Shown here piece by piece: positions 61,418 to 64,000 of a stretch of DNA of 64,000 nucleotides. The notes beneath the pieces are model-generated. The model did no database searches. It saw only the letters and a program-made list of their open reading frames with translations, and had not been told where the DNA came from. The first letter of the stretch is position 1. Every line of letters begins with the position of its first letter. This stretch comes from Paraconiothyrium sp. Pb-2020. Lineage: Eukaryota > Ascomycota > Dothideomycetes > Pleosporales > Didymosphaeriaceae. The translations under genes and the position numbers were made by a program. Location: the NCBI GenBank assembly GCA_022419385.1, contig JAJUBI010000002.1, positions 3,534,001 to 3,598,000 of the forward strand. Reading direction: 5' to 3'.

Positions 61418-62562
61418 ATGCGCCATCATCGTGCCAGTCTCGGACTGCACCCTGCTGCACCACTTCACGATGAGCACGCGCAACACGAACGACAGGACCT
61501 CTTCTGGTCTCGAGTACGCACTACGCTGAGAGAGCCGTTCGCGGAATTTTGGGGCGTGGTGATCATGATTATGTTCGGCAATGGCTCCGTTGCACAGGTC
61601 CTTTTGTCCACAGGACAAACAAGCGGAGCACCCGGCGGAAACGGTTTCGGCGCATATCAGAGCGTGAACTGGGGGTAAGATGAATGAACCCTTGTGGCGA
61701 AATCTACTGACTCTTGGACTTGCAGCTGGGGATTAGGCGTCATGCTCGGTATCTATGTCGCTGGCGACAGCGGCGCCTACTTGAATCCCGCCATCACCTT
61801 TTCGAACTGCCTATATCGACAGCTGCCATGGCGACGATTTCCCGCATACTTCATTGCCCAACTACTCGGTGGTATGGTCGGCTCGTGCGTCGTATATGCC
61901 AACTACATCAGCGCCATCGACTACTACGAGGGTGGTCATGGAATACGGACAGTGCCGCCAGCGTCAAAGGCAACGGCCGGAATTTTTGCTACGTACCCGC
62001 AGCCGTTCGTTACGAAAGCTAGCCAATTCTTTTCTGAGTTTATTGCGAGCACGATTCTTATGTTCGTGATCTTTGCATTGAAGGACCGAGCCAACATGGG
62101 AATGGCAAAGGTAAGGAGGATCGACTGTCATGGGTTGGTATTTACTAACGCGATGCACAGAGCGATCAATGGTTCCCGCTCATGCTTTTCTTCCTCATCT
62201 TCGGCATCGGCGCATGCTTTGGCTGGGAAACCGGGTACGCGATCAACCTTGTCCGGGATTTTGCACCTCGCCTCATGTCGTATGGTCTCGGTTACGGTCC
62301 CACGGTGTGGTCGGCTGGTGGATACTATTTCTGGGTACGAAACAATCACTCCCTCTATTTATCATTATTGTGCTAACGGTGGCAGATCCCGATAGTTGCA
62401 CCCTGGCTCGGATGCATGTTTGGCGGTTTTCTGTACGATGTGTTCATATACACGGGGCAAAGCCCGGTCAATGCGCCCTTCCTAGGATTGTCGCATTTCT
62501 TCCATCCGAGGAGAGAGGTGCGTGCGAAGTTGCAAGCAGAAAAGGATTTGCAGATGGTGTAA
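61418..62562 (+). CDS. Aquaglyceroporin (MIP family)
   Basis: Six-helix major intrinsic protein that passes water and glycerol. Exons 61418-61674, 61726-62110, 62161-62334 and 62386-62562, 330 residues, introns 50-51 bases with CTGAC/CTAAC branches. Helix 1 is FAEFWGVVIMIMFGNGSVAQ. After intron 1 (NWG|WGLGVMLGIYVAGD) the first box is SGAYLNPAITF. The second box is degenerate: GYAINLVRDFAPRLMSYGLG, that is N-L-V instead of N-P-A, followed by the Arg-Asp pair typical of glycerol channels. A changed second box (NLA) is known from fungal Fps1-type aquaglyceroporins. The C-terminus (LGLSHFFHPRREVRAKLQAE) is the usual short cytosolic tail. ATG 61418 opens a 30-residue N-terminal tail; there is no long regulatory extension as in yeast Fps1. 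It probably serves osmoregulation and glycerol balance. Confidence 0.92.
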
Positions 62563-63061
62563 GGCATACTGTTGAGGTGGAGGCGTGGTGGACCTGGCTG
62601 GGGCTTTGAACTTCTTCGTTTCCGACGCGTCTGTGTTATTTAGCGAGCATTTTCAGCGGATGACGAAAGCAACGAATCACGACTTTCAATTGCAAAGCAA
62701 GCAATCCAATTCACATTGCACGATGAACTCGAAATGGTTTAGATGATGTCGCTGGATGAGCCATGCGCGGGATCCATGTGCCGTCAAGAAACGTCACTTG
62801 CACGCTAAGCGATGCCTGGCATTAGCGCTCTCTCGACGCGTTCTCACTCCCGCAGCGCGCATCGCTCTTGTGCAAGCTCCCGCAACACACGATATCAATT
62901 GCTTCCCTACAGCGTCCCACTCTAGCTGCGCCTGCAGTTAAATATTATTTTGGCATTTACCGAGCAATGAGACTCAGCTAGTCAGGAAATTTTCCTATAG
63001 CTCCCAGGACGCGTCTCGCAGCGCGTGCACCGCAACATCCTCGCGCCCACCCAGCGCCGCC
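62563..63061. other. Gene-free stretch, CDC45 promoter
   Basis: About 500 bases between the aquaglyceroporin and CDC45, both on the plus strand. No motif is recognised. Confidence 0.45.
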
Positions 63062-64000
63062 ATGTACCTCCCCCGAGGACTGATCGCACAATTATACCAA
63101 AATCTCGTCAAACGAAACCATGCCGCCGCTCCTCCCGTATTACTACTCGTCGCTCTCGAACCTGACGCGCTATGTGCGTGCCGCATCCTCACCGCGTTGT
63201 TGCGACGCGATTATATACCTCACAAGATCCAGCCGATAGCCGGCTATGGCGACTTGAGCCGTGCAGCTGAAGATTTAATACGACCGATGCGGACTACGCA
63301 GGGAGGCAGCGGAGGTGTTGTCGTGTGCCTGGGTGTTGGTGGCATGGTAGATCTAGAAGAGATATTCGGCATGGAAGTCGATGAGGACGGGAATGGGGGT
63401 ACAGGTGACGTTGAGGTGTGGCTTATGGATGCAAGACGTCCGTGGAATCTGTCAAATGTGTTCGGTACGCCTATGGGTAGAGACTCGATTACAGAGGATT
63501 GGTCAAGGAAAAGAGCGGGTGTGGAGAAGGGAAGACTACAGCAACATTACAGTTCTTCTAAAGGAGGCATCATAGTCTTTGACGATGGCGACATCGAAGA
63601 AGAGCTAGAAAGTGAACGCGAAGCTTACTGTGCGCTTGAAGAAATGCCCGAGGTGGGCGAGGGGGCAGAATCGGAAGACGAGGATGAAGACGATGCAAGA
63701 CCCGACGAACCTCCATCAGGGCAGGCTCCTAGGAAGAGGAAGTCATGGAGTGGGGGCGAAGATTCGGACGAGAATATGTCAGACGACGAACGCCCTAGTC
63801 AAAGACGGAGAAGTAATTCTGTAAGTATAGTACAATTTCCTGTATGATGTTGGGCTGATGGATGATGCATAGGGTGCGTCAATACCTTCAACACCGGAAC
63901 GAAGACCACCTCGACGCGGCCTCATGATATTGGGCGGCTCATCAGACTTCTCGCGCTCCGATTCGCGAAGCAGATCAACATCGCCTGCTGTCGCTGCGCC
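63062..64000 (+). CDS. CDC45: Replication initiation factor Cdc45, N-terminal part (cut by window edge)
   Basis: CDC45 is the CMG-helicase subunit that travels with MCM2-7 and GINS at replication forks. ATG 63062 starts MYLPRGLIAQLYQNLVKR, the family beginning, followed by LLLVALEPDALCACRILTAL, LLRRDYIPHKIQPIAGYGDL, CLGVGGMVDLEEIFGME and VWLMDARRPWNLSNVFG (DHH-like fold). The first exon runs to 63820. A 52-base intron (63821-63872, GTAAGT..GCATAG) then joins RRRSNS to GASIPSTPERRPPRRGL. An acidic linker (EDEDEDDARPDE) rich in Asp/Glu/Ser follows the first domain, as usual in this protein. The gene continues beyond the right edge. The call is secure for the part seen. Confidence 0.95.

Noticed and set aside
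1..64000. CRISPR arrays, prokaryotic operons or ribosome binding sites
   Set aside because: Spliceosomal introns and fungal gene families show this is nuclear fungal DNA; no spaced direct repeats were seen.

Overview
The window is nuclear DNA from a filamentous ascomycete (Pezizomycotina; the gene set fits a Dothideomycete, which is an inference). Genes lie on both strands with no operons. Most are interrupted by short introns of 46-160 bases with GT..AG borders and CTAAC/CTGAC-like branch points just upstream of the acceptor. Typical fungal families are present: a FucP-type sugar permease, a CE8 pectinesterase, an S28 peptidase, an FAD-linked oxidase, a GPI-anchored secreted protein, a non-photoactive opsin-related protein, and a STAND-type N-terminal domain.

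Layout. 1-5 kb: three minus-strand genes for sugar uptake, pectin breakdown and drug efflux (FucP-like MFS, cut by the window edge; pectinesterase; 14-TM MFS). 5-15 kb: gene-poor, with two alpha/beta hydrolases, a GPI-anchored protein and an AT-rich island (about 8.6-10.6 kb) that looks like decayed repeat DNA. 15-25 kb: a secreted Cys-rich protein built by internal duplication, adenosine kinase, a broken CorA-like gene, a STAND-N/coiled-coil/ZZ-finger protein and a C2H2 zinc-finger protein. 25-38 kb: an Est1/SMG7-like protein, the opsin-related protein, a UBX protein of the FAF2 type, an FAD oxidase and an S28 peptidase. 38.4-41.1 kb: two head-to-head decayed genes whose nonsense codons can all be explained by C:G to T:A changes. 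42-64 kb: a denser, housekeeping-rich block: AT-hook protein, GEN1/YEN1 Holliday-junction resolvase, TAM41, BIR1 survivin-like protein, a COG7-like Golgi tether subunit, a PARP-UBC fusion, an aquaglyceroporin and the 5' part of CDC45.

How they fit together. The right half is rich in chromosome-maintenance functions (Est1-like, AT-hook, GEN1, BIR1, PARP-UBC, CDC45), several of them in divergent pairs sharing short promoters (AT-hook/GEN1, TAM41/BIR1, COG7-like/PARP-UBC). The left half is accessory: secreted enzymes, transporters, and signs of gene loss.

The most notable observations are the PARP catalytic domain fused to a UBE2Q-like E2 domain, the STAND-N plus ZZ architecture without a NACHT/NB-ARC module, the opsin without its retinal lysine, the duplicated Cys-rich secreted protein whose intron position was duplicated too, and a set of single-base frame breaks in otherwise well-conserved genes (UBX, GEN1, PARP-UBC). 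The frame breaks are either assembly indels or real gene decay. I could not run any search, so family names rest on motifs I recognise.
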